A DNA stretch of 64,000 nt from DASXKD01 sp963734725 (GTDB lineage Bacteria; Actinomycetota; Actinomycetes; Streptosporangiales; Streptosporangiaceae), in NCBI GenBank assembly GCA_963734725.1, contig CAVTIX010000023.1, positions 1 to 64,000 of the forward strand, written 5' to 3'. The translations under genes were made by a program, and so were the position numbers. Position 1 is the stretch's first letter. Each line of letters starts with the position of its first letter. Under the pieces are notes generated by a model. It was not told where the DNA came from. It worked only from the letters and a program-made list of their open reading frames with translations, and made no database searches. This document shows positions 25,409-34,488 of the stretch, in pieces.

Positions 25409-26632
25409 TCAGGAACTCATCGCGGCGCGGAGGTTGTCATCCAGCGCCGCCAGGAAGTCCTCGGTGTTCAGGTACGGCGCGTCGGAACCGATCAGCAAGG
25501 CCAGGTCCTTGGTCATCTTGCCGCTTTCCACGGTCTGCACGCAGACCTTCTCCAGAGTCTCCGCGAACGCGGTGACCTCGGGAGTGCCGTCCAGCTTGCC
25601 GCGGTGCGCCAGGCCGCGGGTCCAGGCGAAGATGGACGCGATCGGGTTGGTGGAGGTGGCCTTGCCCTGCTGGTGCATGCGGTAATGCCGGGTCACCGTG
25701 CCGTGCGCAGCCTCGGCCTCGACGGTGCGCCCGTCCGGGGTCATCAGCACGCTGGTCATCAGGCCGAGCGAGCCGAAGCCCTGGGCCACCACGTCGGACT
25801 CCACGTCACCGTCGTAGTTCTTGCACGCCCAGACGACGCCACCCTCGCCCTTGAGGACCTGGGCGACCATGTCGTCGATCAGCCGGTGATCGTAGGTGAT
25901 CCCGGACGCCTCAAACTCCGCCTTGAACTCCGACTCGTACACCTCGGCGAACAGGTCCTTGAACCGCCCGTCGTAGGCCTTGAGGATCGTGTTCTTCGTG
26001 GACAGGAACAGCGGGTAGTGGCGGTTGAGCGCGTAGCGCATGGTGGCGCGGGCGAAATCCCTGATCGAGTCGTCGTAGTTGTACATCCCCATGGCCACGC
26101 CGCCGCCGGTGAACCGGCTGACCTCAAGCTCGAAGCCGTTCGCGGCGGTGCCCTCGTCCGGCTCATAGGTGATCAGCACCCGGCCCGGCCCGGGAACCAC
26201 GAAGTCGGTGGCCCGGTACTGGTCGCCGTGCGCATGCCTGCCGATGATGATCGGCTTGGTCCAGCCGGGCACGAAGCGGGGAACGTTGTGGACCACGATC
26301 GGCTCGCGGAACACCACGCCGCCGAGGATGTTGCGGATCGTGCCGTTGGGCGAGCGCCACATCCGCTTCAGCCCGAACTCGGCGACGCGCGCCTCATCGG
26401 GGGTGATCGTGGCGCACTTCACGCCCACCCCGTACTGCTTGATGGCGTAGGCCGCGTCCACCGTGACCTTGTCATCGGTCTCGTCGCGGTGGGTGACCGA
26501 CAAGTCGTAATACTTCAGCTCGATATCCAGGTACGGCAGGATCAGCTTGTCCTTGATGAACTGCCAGATGATCCTGGTCATCTCGTCGCCGTCGATCTCG
26601 ACGACGGGATTGGCTACCTTGATCTTGGGCAT
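25409..26632 (-). CDS. icd: NADP-dependent isocitrate dehydrogenase
   Basis: A 407-residue eukaryote-like (type II) isocitrate dehydrogenase. 'NPVVEIDGDEMTRIIWQFIK' is the family N-terminus, 'KCATITPDEARV' and 'SPNGTIRNILGG' hold substrate-binding Ser/Arg, 'CKNYDGDVESDVVAQGFGSLG' binds metal, and 'EAAHGTVTRHYR' gives NADP specificity. I place the start at ATG 26632 (MPKIKV), downstream of AGGAAGGAA; a Met 14 codons earlier adds a basic tail without homology. It lies upstream of mdh in the same direction. Confidence 0.93.
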   Translation of the reverse strand: MPKIKVANPVVEIDGDEMTRIIWQFIKDKLILPYLDIELKYYDLSVTHRDETDDKVTVDAAYAIKQYGVGVKCATITPDEARVAEFGLKRMWRSPNGTIRNILGGVVFREPIVVHNVPRFVPGWTKPIIIGRHAHGDQYRATDFVVPGPGRVLITYEPDEGTAANGFELEVSRFTGGGVAMGMYNYDDSIRDFARATMRYALNRHYPLFLSTKNTILKAYDGRFKDLFAEVYESEFKAEFEASGITYDHRLIDDMVAQVLKGEGGVVWACKNYDGDVESDVVAQGFGSLGLMTSVLMTPDGRTVEAEAAHGTVTRHYRMHQQGKATSTNPIASIFAWTRGLAHRGKLDGTPEVTAFAETLEKVCVQTVESGKMTKDLALLIGSDAPYLNTEDFLAALDDNLRAAMSS

Positions 26633-26756
26633 TGGCGGTCGTTCCTTCCTTCCGCGGCCTGACCTCTTTGTCATGCGCCGCCGGGCACGGCCCCTGCTGG
26701 GGCCACCCGGGTAAACTGCCCGCCGCGGCGCCGGTCAGGCAGTGAGCGCGGTCACG

Positions 26757-27092
26757 TCACAGCGGCACCGGGGACAGCAGCACCACAGCCAGCAGCCCGG
26801 TGCCCAGCGCGGCCATCGTGACCACATCCGTGACGCGCTTCCTCGATGCGAGCAGGCCGGCCGAGCTTTCCGGCAGCGCCAGCCTGGCAAGTGCTGCGAC
26901 GAACATCGCGCCCGCCAGTGCCAACGTACCCCCCTTGGCGGCGTGCGCGCCGCCCGCCCAGAGCCAGACGAGATCGGCCGCGACAAGGCCGAGCACGACC
27001 AGGTAGGCGAGCCATCCCACGGCGCCGGGCCGGTCCCGGCGCGCCGTGGCTGTGGCCGCCGCGGCGCCCGGGCCCGGGGCTCTCCGGTTCAC
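26757..27092 (-). CDS. DUF3017 small membrane protein
   Basis: A 111-residue protein with about three hydrophobic helices ('VGWLAYLVVLGLVAADLVWLWAGG', 'GGTLALAGAMFVAALARLALP', 'TMAALGTGLLAVVLLSPVPL') and a conserved Arg/Lys loop 'ASRKRVTDVV'. It matches the DUF3017 family of unknown function that commonly sits beside folD or mdh in actinomycetes. GTG 27092 overlaps the stop of the citrate-synthase remnant (GTGA), indicating translational coupling. The longer open frame upstream is antisense-free but overlaps the remnant. Confidence 0.75.
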   Translation of the reverse strand: MNRRAPGPGAAAATATARRDRPGAVGWLAYLVVLGLVAADLVWLWAGGAHAAKGGTLALAGAMFVAALARLALPESSAGLLASRKRVTDVVTMAALGTGLLAVVLLSPVPL

Positions 27093-27331
27093 CGCTGGCC
27101 TACCGGGACCCAGGTGAGCCCGCGCTCGCCGATGTACTCGCCGTCCGGGCGGATCAGCCTGTTGTCGGCGTGCTGCTCGATCACGTGAGCCGTCCATCCG
27201 GCCATCCGGCTGACCGAGAACACGCCGGTGAACAGGTCAGCCGGGATCCGCAGGTAGTGGTAGGCCGTGTCACTGACGGCGGTGGATGCGGCGATGACGT
27301 CCGCGAGTCCCCTGGACGGCTTGTCCGCCAT
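27089..27331 (-). pseudogene. Citrate synthase with large in-frame internal deletion
   Basis: An 80-codon frame. The first residues 'MADKPSRGLADVIAASTAVSD' look like the N-terminus of a citrate synthase. The rest, 'AYHYLRIPADLFTGVFSVSRM' then 'GWTAHVIEQHADNRLIRP' to 'TWVPVGQR', is the C-terminal small-domain end of the same enzyme, including the conserved Arg of 'LIRP'. About 290 codons between them, with the catalytic His and Asp, are missing, and the join is in frame near codon 21. The start keeps a good ribosome site (GGAAGGA, six bases before ATG 27331), so a mini-protein may still be made. It cannot be an active citrate synthase. Confidence 0.8.
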
Positions 27332-27532
27332 TTGCATTCCTTCCGCAGACCCGTCGGCAGTGTACTTGCGACGCCCCGTGACCAGTCGCGTCGCCCCGGT
27401 CGGCCCGGGGCGGGGGTCTCCGCCGGGGCGCGATGCGGCGGGGCAATCGCGGGACGAGTGATAGGAAGCAGCCGCAAGAGGGTAACCAGACCGTAAGACC
27501 TCAGTCGCTACAAAGGCAGGCAGGAGAACCGT

Positions 27533-28345
27533 GTGGAGGGGCCTTACATTCGCATCGAAGACACCGGCGACATCGTCCCGCTGGCCGACGCGGTAACCAC
27601 GATCGGCCGCGGCAGCGGGGTCGACATCCGCCTCGCCGACCCCAGCGTGTCGCGGCTACACGCCGAGATCGTCCGCCGCGGACCGTACGCTTACGTCGCT
27701 GACCTGGGATTATCTCGTAACGGCACTCGGGTCAACGGGCGCCTTGTCGCCCGCCGGGTGCTGGAAGAGGGCGACGTGCTCAGCTTCGGCGCTGCGCGGT
27801 GCCGGGTGGGGGGAATACCGCGGGAAGACATCGCCGCTGAGGTGGAACTGCGGCGCTCGGCGAGCCCCGAGCTGACTCGCCGGGAACTTGACGTCCTGAC
27901 GTCACTGTGCCGCCCTGCCCTGTCCGACGAGGCGTTCGTGGCCCCGGCGACAGCCCGCGAGATCGCGGCCGACCTCGTCGTCACGGAAGCAGCGGTCAAG
28001 CAGCACCTGCTGCGGCTCTACCAGAAGTTCCGGATCCCCGAGGGCCAGAACCGGCGGGTGCGGCTCGCTAACGAGGTGATCGCCCTCGGCCTGGTCCGCC
28101 CGCTGCCGCCCGCCGAGCGCCCGGAGCGCCCGGCGCAGTCCGGCAGAGCCGAGCGCGCCGAGCCGGCCCCGGCCCGGCGCCGGGTGCGGCGCAGCCGGCG
28201 CGGCGCCGGGAGGCGCCGCGGCCGGCCAGGGACATGGACGGCGCGGGCATTGAGGCTGACCGGCCCGACGGCGTCGGCGCGGCCGTCCGGCGCGGCGCCG
28301 GGCAGCCGAACGGCACCGGCCCGCGCTCCGGCTGACTCCCGGTAG
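27533..28345 (+). CDS. FHA domain protein with C-terminal helix-turn-helix region
   Basis: A 270-residue protein. Residues 14-90 form an FHA phosphothreonine-binding domain ('TTIGRGSGVDIRLADPSVSR', 'LSRNGTRVNG'). Residues about 112-180 ('LTRRELDVLTSLCRP', 'TAREIAADLVVTEAAVKQHL', 'YQKFRIP') resemble a LuxR-like DNA-binding helix-turn-helix. The last 80 residues are an Arg/Ala/Pro-rich basic tail. GTG 27533 follows AGGAG by six bases. It converges on a Ser/Thr protein kinase, so phosphorylated kinase or a shared substrate is a plausible FHA ligand; this is inference from context. Confidence 0.85.
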   Translation: MEGPYIRIEDTGDIVPLADAVTTIGRGSGVDIRLADPSVSRLHAEIVRRGPYAYVADLGLSRNGTRVNGRLVARRVLEEGDVLSFGAARCRVGGIPREDIAAEVELRRSASPELTRRELDVLTSLCRPALSDEAFVAPATAREIAADLVVTEAAVKQHLLRLYQKFRIPEGQNRRVRLANEVIALGLVRPLPPAERPERPAQSGRAERAEPAPARRRVRRSRRGAGRRRGRPGTWTARALRLTGPTASARPSGAAPGSRTAPARAPADSR

Positions 28346-28394
28346 CGGCGCCTTCTCCCTCCGGCGGACCCCTCCGCCAGGGATCTCAACGGGT

Positions 28395-28433
28395 ACGTGA
28401 CTTTCTCCATCGATGCGATGGAGAAAGTCACGT
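28395..28433. terminator. Perfect 18-bp hairpin between convergent genes
   Basis: ACGTGACTTTCTCCATCG (28395-28412) is exactly complementary to 28416-28433 across a 3-base ATG loop. It lies between the FHA gene and the kinase gene, which converge, and is the natural bidirectional terminator. It is markedly less GC-rich than its surroundings. Confidence 0.75.
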
Positions 28434-28459
28434 GATCATGGAGGAGAGGGGTGCGGGGC

Positions 28460-30403
28460 CTACTGGAAGTGGCGCAGGAAGCCACTGTGCAGGAAGCCAC
28501 TGTGCAGCAAAACGCCGTGCAGGAAGCCACTGTGCAGCAAAACGCCGTGCAGGAAACCGCTGCGCGGCAGGCCGAACAAGGGTGCCCCGCTGAGGTGAGA
28601 CAGGTAGGCCAGGCGGCGGATCGGCCCCAGGTGGGTCACCCCGAAGCGGACGACGCCGCCCGGCACGACGGTCGGCCAGAAGACCGACGGTGAGGACACC
28701 GCCGCGGTGATCGCGGCGAGCGCGAGGGCGGTCATCCCGAGCACGGCCACAAGCCGCGTCGTCCGGGTCTTGGCGATCGCGCCGAACACCCGCCTGAGCT
28801 GGGCCCGCGGCATGCCGGATCCGGGCCCAAGCCCGTAGCAGAGCACCAGCGCGCCGGCGGCATAGGCGAGGGCGCGGTAGGGCCAGTCACCGGGCGCGGC
28901 GGCGACCGTGATGCCGGCCGCGAGCGCGGCGGCGGCCAGCGCGAGCGGCGCGAGAAGCACCAGCGCGAACAAGGCCCTGAGGAAGAGCCAAGGCAGGGTG
29001 ACCACGGTGACGACCGGATCCATGGTCCGGGCCCCGCGCGCCGCCCGCCGCGCCGTGGTGCGCCGCTGCACCAGGCCTGCCGTGCGCAGCCCGGCGAACA
29101 GGGCCAGGGCGGCCAGCGTTCCCGCGACGGGAAGGATGACGCTGACCCCGGCCAGCATCAGGACCGTGGCGACCACCAGGACCGGGTTCCAGCGGGTCCG
29201 CGGGGCCGGGGCGGCCGCTTGCTGCGGCGCGCCGGTCACCGTCGCGGCTTTCCGCGGTGCGGGCGCCCGCCGCGCATAGCTGACCGGGGTGAGGACATCG
29301 CCGAGATTGTCGGGGAGGGGCCGGTCCTGGGCCATCGGGCGGGTGTGCGGCGAGCCCGCGCGAGGCGCGGGGGCGGCACCGCCCCGCACCGGGACGGCGG
29401 CCGCGCCATTCGCTTCGGCGCCGGCGACGGTCGGCGGCACGTAACCCGCCGGGCCGTTCGCCACAGGCGCCGGGGGGACGTAAGCCACCGGGCCGCCCGC
29501 GACCGGTGCGGGCGCCGCGTCCGATGTCGTCGCGCCGGCCCCTGCCACTGGCACCGGCCCCGCCTGCTCCCCGTTTGGCGTCAGGTATTGAGCGAGAGAG
29601 CCGGGGTCGAGCACCGCCGCCTGGGCGCGGAGTTGCACCGCCGGGGGCCGGTGCGCGGGATCCCTGGCCAGGGCGGCGGCCAGCAGCGGGAGCAGGGCCG
29701 GCGGAACCCCGGCCAGGTCGGCCTGCCCGTTCACGATCCGGTAGAAGACTCCCTCGTAGGGGCCGGTGCCGAACGGCGGGCGGCCGGTAGCGGCGAACCC
29801 GACCGTGGCGCCCCAGGCGTGCACGTCGGACGCCTCGGTGCTCGGCCGGCCTTCGATCACCTCGGGCGCCAGGTAGCCGGGGGTTCCCATGAACATCCCG
29901 GTCATCGTCAGCCGGGTCGTGTCGGGGCCCTGGGCGATGCCGAAGTCGATCACCACGGGAGTGCCCTGGAACAGCATCACGTTGCCCGGCTTGACGTCGC
30001 GGTGCACCACACCGGCGGCGTGCACCGCGACCAGCGCCTCGGCCAGCCCGCTGGCCAGGCTGGCGAGCGCCCGCCCGCGTAGCGGGCCGTCCTGGGTCAC
30101 CACTTCGTCGAGGGTGCGGCCGGGCACGAACCGGGTCACGATGTAGGGCATATCGCCGTTGAGGTCGGCGTCGATCACCTCCGCCACGTGCGGGCTGCGC
30201 ACCCGCTGCATCGTCTCGACCTCGCGCGCGAGCCGCCGCCGCGCCGTCGGGTCCCCCGCCACGCTGGACCGCAGGACCTTGATCGCGACCGTCCGGTGCC
30301 CCCCGTCGCGGGCAAGGAAGACAACGCCCATCCCGCCCTCGCCGATCCGGTCGAGCAGGCGGTAGTCCCCGAGCCTGTCAGGCATCAGCCCCTGATGATT
30401 CAT
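28460..30403 (-). CDS. Membrane Ser/Thr protein kinase (PknB-type catalytic domain)
   Basis: A 647-residue kinase. Residues about 13-270 are the catalytic domain: Gly loop 'IGEGGMGVVFLARD', Lys in 'VAIKVL', 'VHRDVKPGNVMLF', 'IDFGIAQ', and 'GYLAPEV'. A Pro/Ala-rich linker follows (about 280-385). The C-terminal third has at least four hydrophobic segments ('VLVVATVLMLAGVSVILPVAG', 'LFLRALFALVLLAPLALAAAA'), so the anchor is multi-pass rather than the single TM of PknB. The last 35 residues are a repeat, GFLHGVLLHS twice then GFLHSGFLRHFQ. ATG 30403 is the first Met before the kinase fold; ATG 30385 is an alternative. Confidence 0.85.
   Translation of the reverse strand: MNHQGLMPDRLGDYRLLDRIGEGGMGVVFLARDGGHRTVAIKVLRSSVAGDPTARRRLAREVETMQRVRSPHVAEVIDADLNGDMPYIVTRFVPGRTLDEVVTQDGPLRGRALASLASGLAEALVAVHAAGVVHRDVKPGNVMLFQGTPVVIDFGIAQGPDTTRLTMTGMFMGTPGYLAPEVIEGRPSTEASDVHAWGATVGFAATGRPPFGTGPYEGVFYRIVNGQADLAGVPPALLPLLAAALARDPAHRPPAVQLRAQAAVLDPGSLAQYLTPNGEQAGPVPVAGAGATTSDAAPAPVAGGPVAYVPPAPVANGPAGYVPPTVAGAEANGAAAVPVRGGAAPAPRAGSPHTRPMAQDRPLPDNLGDVLTPVSYARRAPAPRKAATVTGAPQQAAAPAPRTRWNPVLVVATVLMLAGVSVILPVAGTLAALALFAGLRTAGLVQRRTTARRAARGARTMDPVVTVVTLPWLFLRALFALVLLAPLALAAAALAAGITVAAAPGDWPYRALAYAAGALVLCYGLGPGSGMPRAQLRRVFGAIAKTRTTRLVAVLGMTALALAAITAAVSSPSVFWPTVVPGGVVRFGVTHLGPIRRLAYLSHLSGAPLFGLPRSGFLHGVLLHSGFLHGVLLHSGFLHSGFLRHFQ
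28476..28556 (-). repeat. Tandem DNA repeat encoding the kinase C-terminus
   Basis: Fifteen-base units GCAGGAAGCCACTGT and GCAGCAAAACGCCGT (plus strand) alternate through this stretch, giving a 30-bp period read twice after an extra first unit. Because the period is 10 codons, the kinase ends in repeated GFLHGVLLHS. Confidence 0.8.
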
Positions 30404-30471
30404 GGCATTTTCCAGACTACGGATGCCCCCTTCCGTATCCGGCCCGGATCGGCAACCCGGCCGGGCGACGC

Positions 30472-30885
30472 CTAGGATCCTGCGACGAGCTTGCGCAGCA
30501 CCTCGGCCGCTTGTGCGTTCTGTTGTGCGTGGGCGACAAGCTCCCTGGCCAGGTCGTCCACCCATTCCTGCATGCCAGCGGGCTGGCGGGAAAGCACTAC
30601 CCCGCGCACCTCGCGGCAGATCTCCGCGGCCGGCGGCCGGCCCGGCTGCACCGTCAGCGTCAGCACTTTCTCGCCGAGCCGGACGGTGATCTTCCTGACC
30701 TCCCCGGGACGCCCGTGCATCCGGTCGGACACGCTCCGGGCCCGCTCCACCGCCACGCAGCCCTCGGGCAGCGCGTCCCCCAGCGACTCGGTGAGCACCC
30801 GCGCGTACAGCGCCACGTCGGCGCTGTCCGCACGGAGGGCGGCGGTGATCATCTCCAGGGACGGGCCGCCGTCGGGCTCAGTCAT
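30472..30885 (-). CDS. Conserved hypothetical protein upstream of the kinase
   Basis: A 137-residue soluble protein I cannot assign to a family. It begins MTEPDGGPSLEMITAALRAD, contains a likely beta-sheet segment 'RKITVRLGEKVLTLTVQPG', and ends in an amphipathic helix ('WVDDLARELVAHAQQNAQAAEVLRKL'). There are no membrane segments, and the single Cys residues are not paired. It lies 68 bases upstream of the kinase start in the same direction and could be co-transcribed with it. Confidence 0.7.
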   Translation of the reverse strand: MTEPDGGPSLEMITAALRADSADVALYARVLTESLGDALPEGCVAVERARSVSDRMHGRPGEVRKITVRLGEKVLTLTVQPGRPPAAEICREVRGVVLSRQPAGMQEWVDDLARELVAHAQQNAQAAEVLRKLVAGS

Positions 30886-30974
30886 GGGACGGCGCGATCA
30901 GCGGTCGTCAGCGGGTGCATCGGCTCTGCTCCTTGTCCGCAGCGCGGTGACGTGCGGGACCGCCACGCGCCGAA

Positions 30975-31754
<780 letters not shown>

Positions 31755-31769
31755 GCGGGAAAGCGTAGT

Positions 31770-34400
31770 TCACCGCAGGTCGCCGTTGGTCATGCCCTCG
31801 GGGGCGTCGGGGTAGGTGACCAGGCCTAGCTCGGCGGTGCTGGCCAGCAGCGGGTGGCAGGGCACCACGCGCACCGTGTACCCGAACGGGCCCGGACGGC
31901 CCAGCCGCGCCTCTCCGGCGTAGCGGACGGTGCCTTCGCCGGCGGCCGCCCCGTTGGGCGTCATCGGATGAGCCTCCGGCTCGACGATGTCCTCCTCGTC
32001 GGTCACCCGGCCGCTGACGACCTCGACCGTGACGTCCTCCGGCGACAGCTTGCCCAGGGCCACGCTCGCCCGGACCGGCAGCCACTCCCCCGGGCCGCGT
32101 TCCCCGTCACCCGCCTCGATGTGCTCGATCTTGACGTCGGCCCAGGCCGCCCTGACCCGGTGCTTCCAGGCCGCCAGGTCCCGGGCCGCGGCGAACGGGG
32201 CCTGGCCGGGGGCGTCGGCGAGCGCACGGGACGCGCGCGCGGCGGGCACGTACAGCGTCTCCACGTACTCCCGGACCATCCGGGCCGCCTGTGCGCGCGG
32301 GCCGAGCCCGGCGAAGGTGTGCGCGACCATCTCCAGCCAGCGGTGCGGCAGCCCGTCCGCGCCGGTCTCGTAGAACAGCGGGGCCACCACCTGCTCCAGC
32401 AGGTCGTAGAGGGTGGCGGACTCCAGCTCGTCGCGGCGGCCGGCGTCGGCCACGTCGTCGGCCGACGGGATCGTCCAGCCGTTCTCTGTGTCGAACCACT
32501 CGTCCCACCAGCCGTCCCGGACCGACAGGTTCAGGCCGCCGTTGACGGCGGCCTTCATGCCCGACGTGCCACACGCCTCAAGCGGCCGCAGCGGGTTGTT
32601 CAGCCACACATCACACCCCTGGACCATCGCCCCGGCCAGCGACATGTCGTAGTCGGGGAGGAACAGGATGCGGTGCCGCACCCGCGGGTCGTCGGCGAAC
32701 CTGACCATCTGCTGGATGAGCTGCTTCCCGCCGTCGTCGGCGGGATGCGCCTTGCCGGCGATCACGATCTGCACCGGGCGCTGCGGGTCCAGCAGCAGCG
32801 CGGTCAGCCGCTCCGGGTCGTGCAGCATCAGGGTCAGGCGCTTGTACGAGGGCACCCGGCGGGCGAAGCCGATGGTCAGCACAAACTCGTCCAGCGCATG
32901 GTGGGTCCAGCCCAGCTCGGCTTCGGAATGACCGCGCTGCCGCAAGGACGCGCGCAGCCGCTGCCGCGCCTCGATGACCAGGCGCCGGCGCAGCATGCGG
33001 CGGATGTCCCACAGCTGGGCCGGACCGGTCTCGGCCACCTGGTCCCAGACCAGGCCCGCCTCGGGCAGGTCCGCGCTGGACTCCGCGCCGCCGGCTGCCA
33101 GCGCCACGATCTCCGGCGCCACCCAGCTTGCCGCGTGCACGCCGTTGGTGATCGAGCCGATCGGCACTTCACTGGTTTCGAACCCGGGCCACAGGCCCGC
33201 GAACATCTCCCGGCTGACCTGGCCGTGCAGCTTGCTCACCCCGTTCACCCGCTGGGCCAGGCGCATGCCCATCACGGCCATGTTGAACACGGCCGGATCT
33301 CCGCCGGGATAGGTTTCCGCGCCCAGGGCGAGGACCCGGTCGCGCGGCAGCGCCGGGTCCGCCGCGTCCCCGCTGAACTGCCGCTCCACCAGGTCCCGGG
33401 CGAACCGGTCGATCCCGGCGGGCACCGGGGTGTGCGTGGTGAACACCGTGCCGGCCCGGCACAGCTCGATAGCTTCCTCGAAGCTCAGCCCCTGGGCCGC
33501 GTACTCCCGGATCCGTTCCAGGCCGAGGAAGCCCGCGTGCCCCTCGTTGGTGTGGAAGACCTCGGGCTGCGGATGGCCGGTCAGCTCGCAGTAGGCGCGC
33601 ACCGCGCGCACCCCGCCCATGCCCAGCAGCAGTTCCTGGCGCAGCCGGTGCTCGCTGCCGCCCCCGTACAGCCGGTCGGTGACCTCCCGCAGGCCGGGAT
33701 CGTTCTCCTCTACGTAGGAGTCGAGCAGCAGCAGCGGCACCCGGCCCACCTGGGCCAGCCACACTTGCGCCGCCAGCGAGCTGCCCTCGCCCAGCGCGAG
33801 CGCCACGGTGACCGGGGCGCCGTCGCTGCCGCGCAGCAGGGTGAGCGGCAGCCCGTTCGGGTCACCCGCCGGGTAGCGCTCGAGCTGCCACCCCTCCGGC
33901 GACAGCGACTGGCTGAAGTAGCCATGCCGGTAGAGCAGTCCTACCCCGATCAGCGGGACCCCCAGGTCGCTGCCCGCCTTGAGGTGGTCGCCGGCCAGGA
34001 TGCCCAGGCCGCCGGAGTACTGCGGCAGCGCCGCGGCGATCCCGTACTCCGGTGAGAAGTACGCGATCGCCGCCGGGCGCCCGCCGGCCGCGCCGTCCTG
34101 CTCGCCGCGCTGGTACCACCGCGCCGCCGACAGGTACTCGCGCAGGTCCGCGGCCGCGCGATGGAGCCGCCCGAGGTAGTCCTCATCGGCGGCCAGCCGG
34201 GCCAGGTGCTCGGGCGGGACCTCGCCAAGCAGCGTGATCGGATCCCGGCCGGCCTCCTCCCGGCCGACCGGGTCGAGCGCGGTGAACAGGTCCCGCGTGT
34301 CGGCGTGCCAGGCCCAGCGGAGGTTCAGCATGAGATCGCGCAGCGGAGCGAGCGGCTCAGGCAGCGCGGCCCGTATGGTGAAGCAGCGGATGGCTCTCAC
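31770..34400 (-). CDS. glgP: Alpha-glucan phosphorylase
   Basis: An 876-residue PLP enzyme that releases glucose-1-phosphate from alpha-1,4-glucan. An N-terminal domain of about 100 residues ('LMLNLRWAWHADTRDLF') is typical of the actinobacterial AgpA/GlgP type. The PLP lysine is in 'GTSGMKAAVNGGLNLSV' and 'HTNEGHAGFLGLER' lies in the catalytic domain. The chosen start, GTG 34400 (residues RAIRCFTIRAAL), has only a weak AGGG upstream; the frame is open further but that region is the divergent promoter. It faces away from glgE 88 bases apart, so breakdown and synthesis of glucan are controlled from one intergenic region. Confidence 0.9.
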   Translation of the reverse strand: MRAIRCFTIRAALPEPLAPLRDLMLNLRWAWHADTRDLFTALDPVGREEAGRDPITLLGEVPPEHLARLAADEDYLGRLHRAAADLREYLSAARWYQRGEQDGAAGGRPAAIAYFSPEYGIAAALPQYSGGLGILAGDHLKAGSDLGVPLIGVGLLYRHGYFSQSLSPEGWQLERYPAGDPNGLPLTLLRGSDGAPVTVALALGEGSSLAAQVWLAQVGRVPLLLLDSYVEENDPGLREVTDRLYGGGSEHRLRQELLLGMGGVRAVRAYCELTGHPQPEVFHTNEGHAGFLGLERIREYAAQGLSFEEAIELCRAGTVFTTHTPVPAGIDRFARDLVERQFSGDAADPALPRDRVLALGAETYPGGDPAVFNMAVMGMRLAQRVNGVSKLHGQVSREMFAGLWPGFETSEVPIGSITNGVHAASWVAPEIVALAAGGAESSADLPEAGLVWDQVAETGPAQLWDIRRMLRRRLVIEARQRLRASLRQRGHSEAELGWTHHALDEFVLTIGFARRVPSYKRLTLMLHDPERLTALLLDPQRPVQIVIAGKAHPADDGGKQLIQQMVRFADDPRVRHRILFLPDYDMSLAGAMVQGCDVWLNNPLRPLEACGTSGMKAAVNGGLNLSVRDGWWDEWFDTENGWTIPSADDVADAGRRDELESATLYDLLEQVVAPLFYETGADGLPHRWLEMVAHTFAGLGPRAQAARMVREYVETLYVPAARASRALADAPGQAPFAAARDLAAWKHRVRAAWADVKIEHIEAGDGERGPGEWLPVRASVALGKLSPEDVTVEVVSGRVTDEEDIVEPEAHPMTPNGAAAGEGTVRYAGEARLGRPGPFGYTVRVVPCHPLLASTAELGLVTYPDAPEGMTNGDLR

Positions 34401-34488
34401 GCTGAGTGACCCTACCGGCTGCCTGGGACCTCCGGGTTCGATCGGGGCGGCAGGAATGCGCGCCCCGCAGGCTGGGTAGCGTTCAGGG

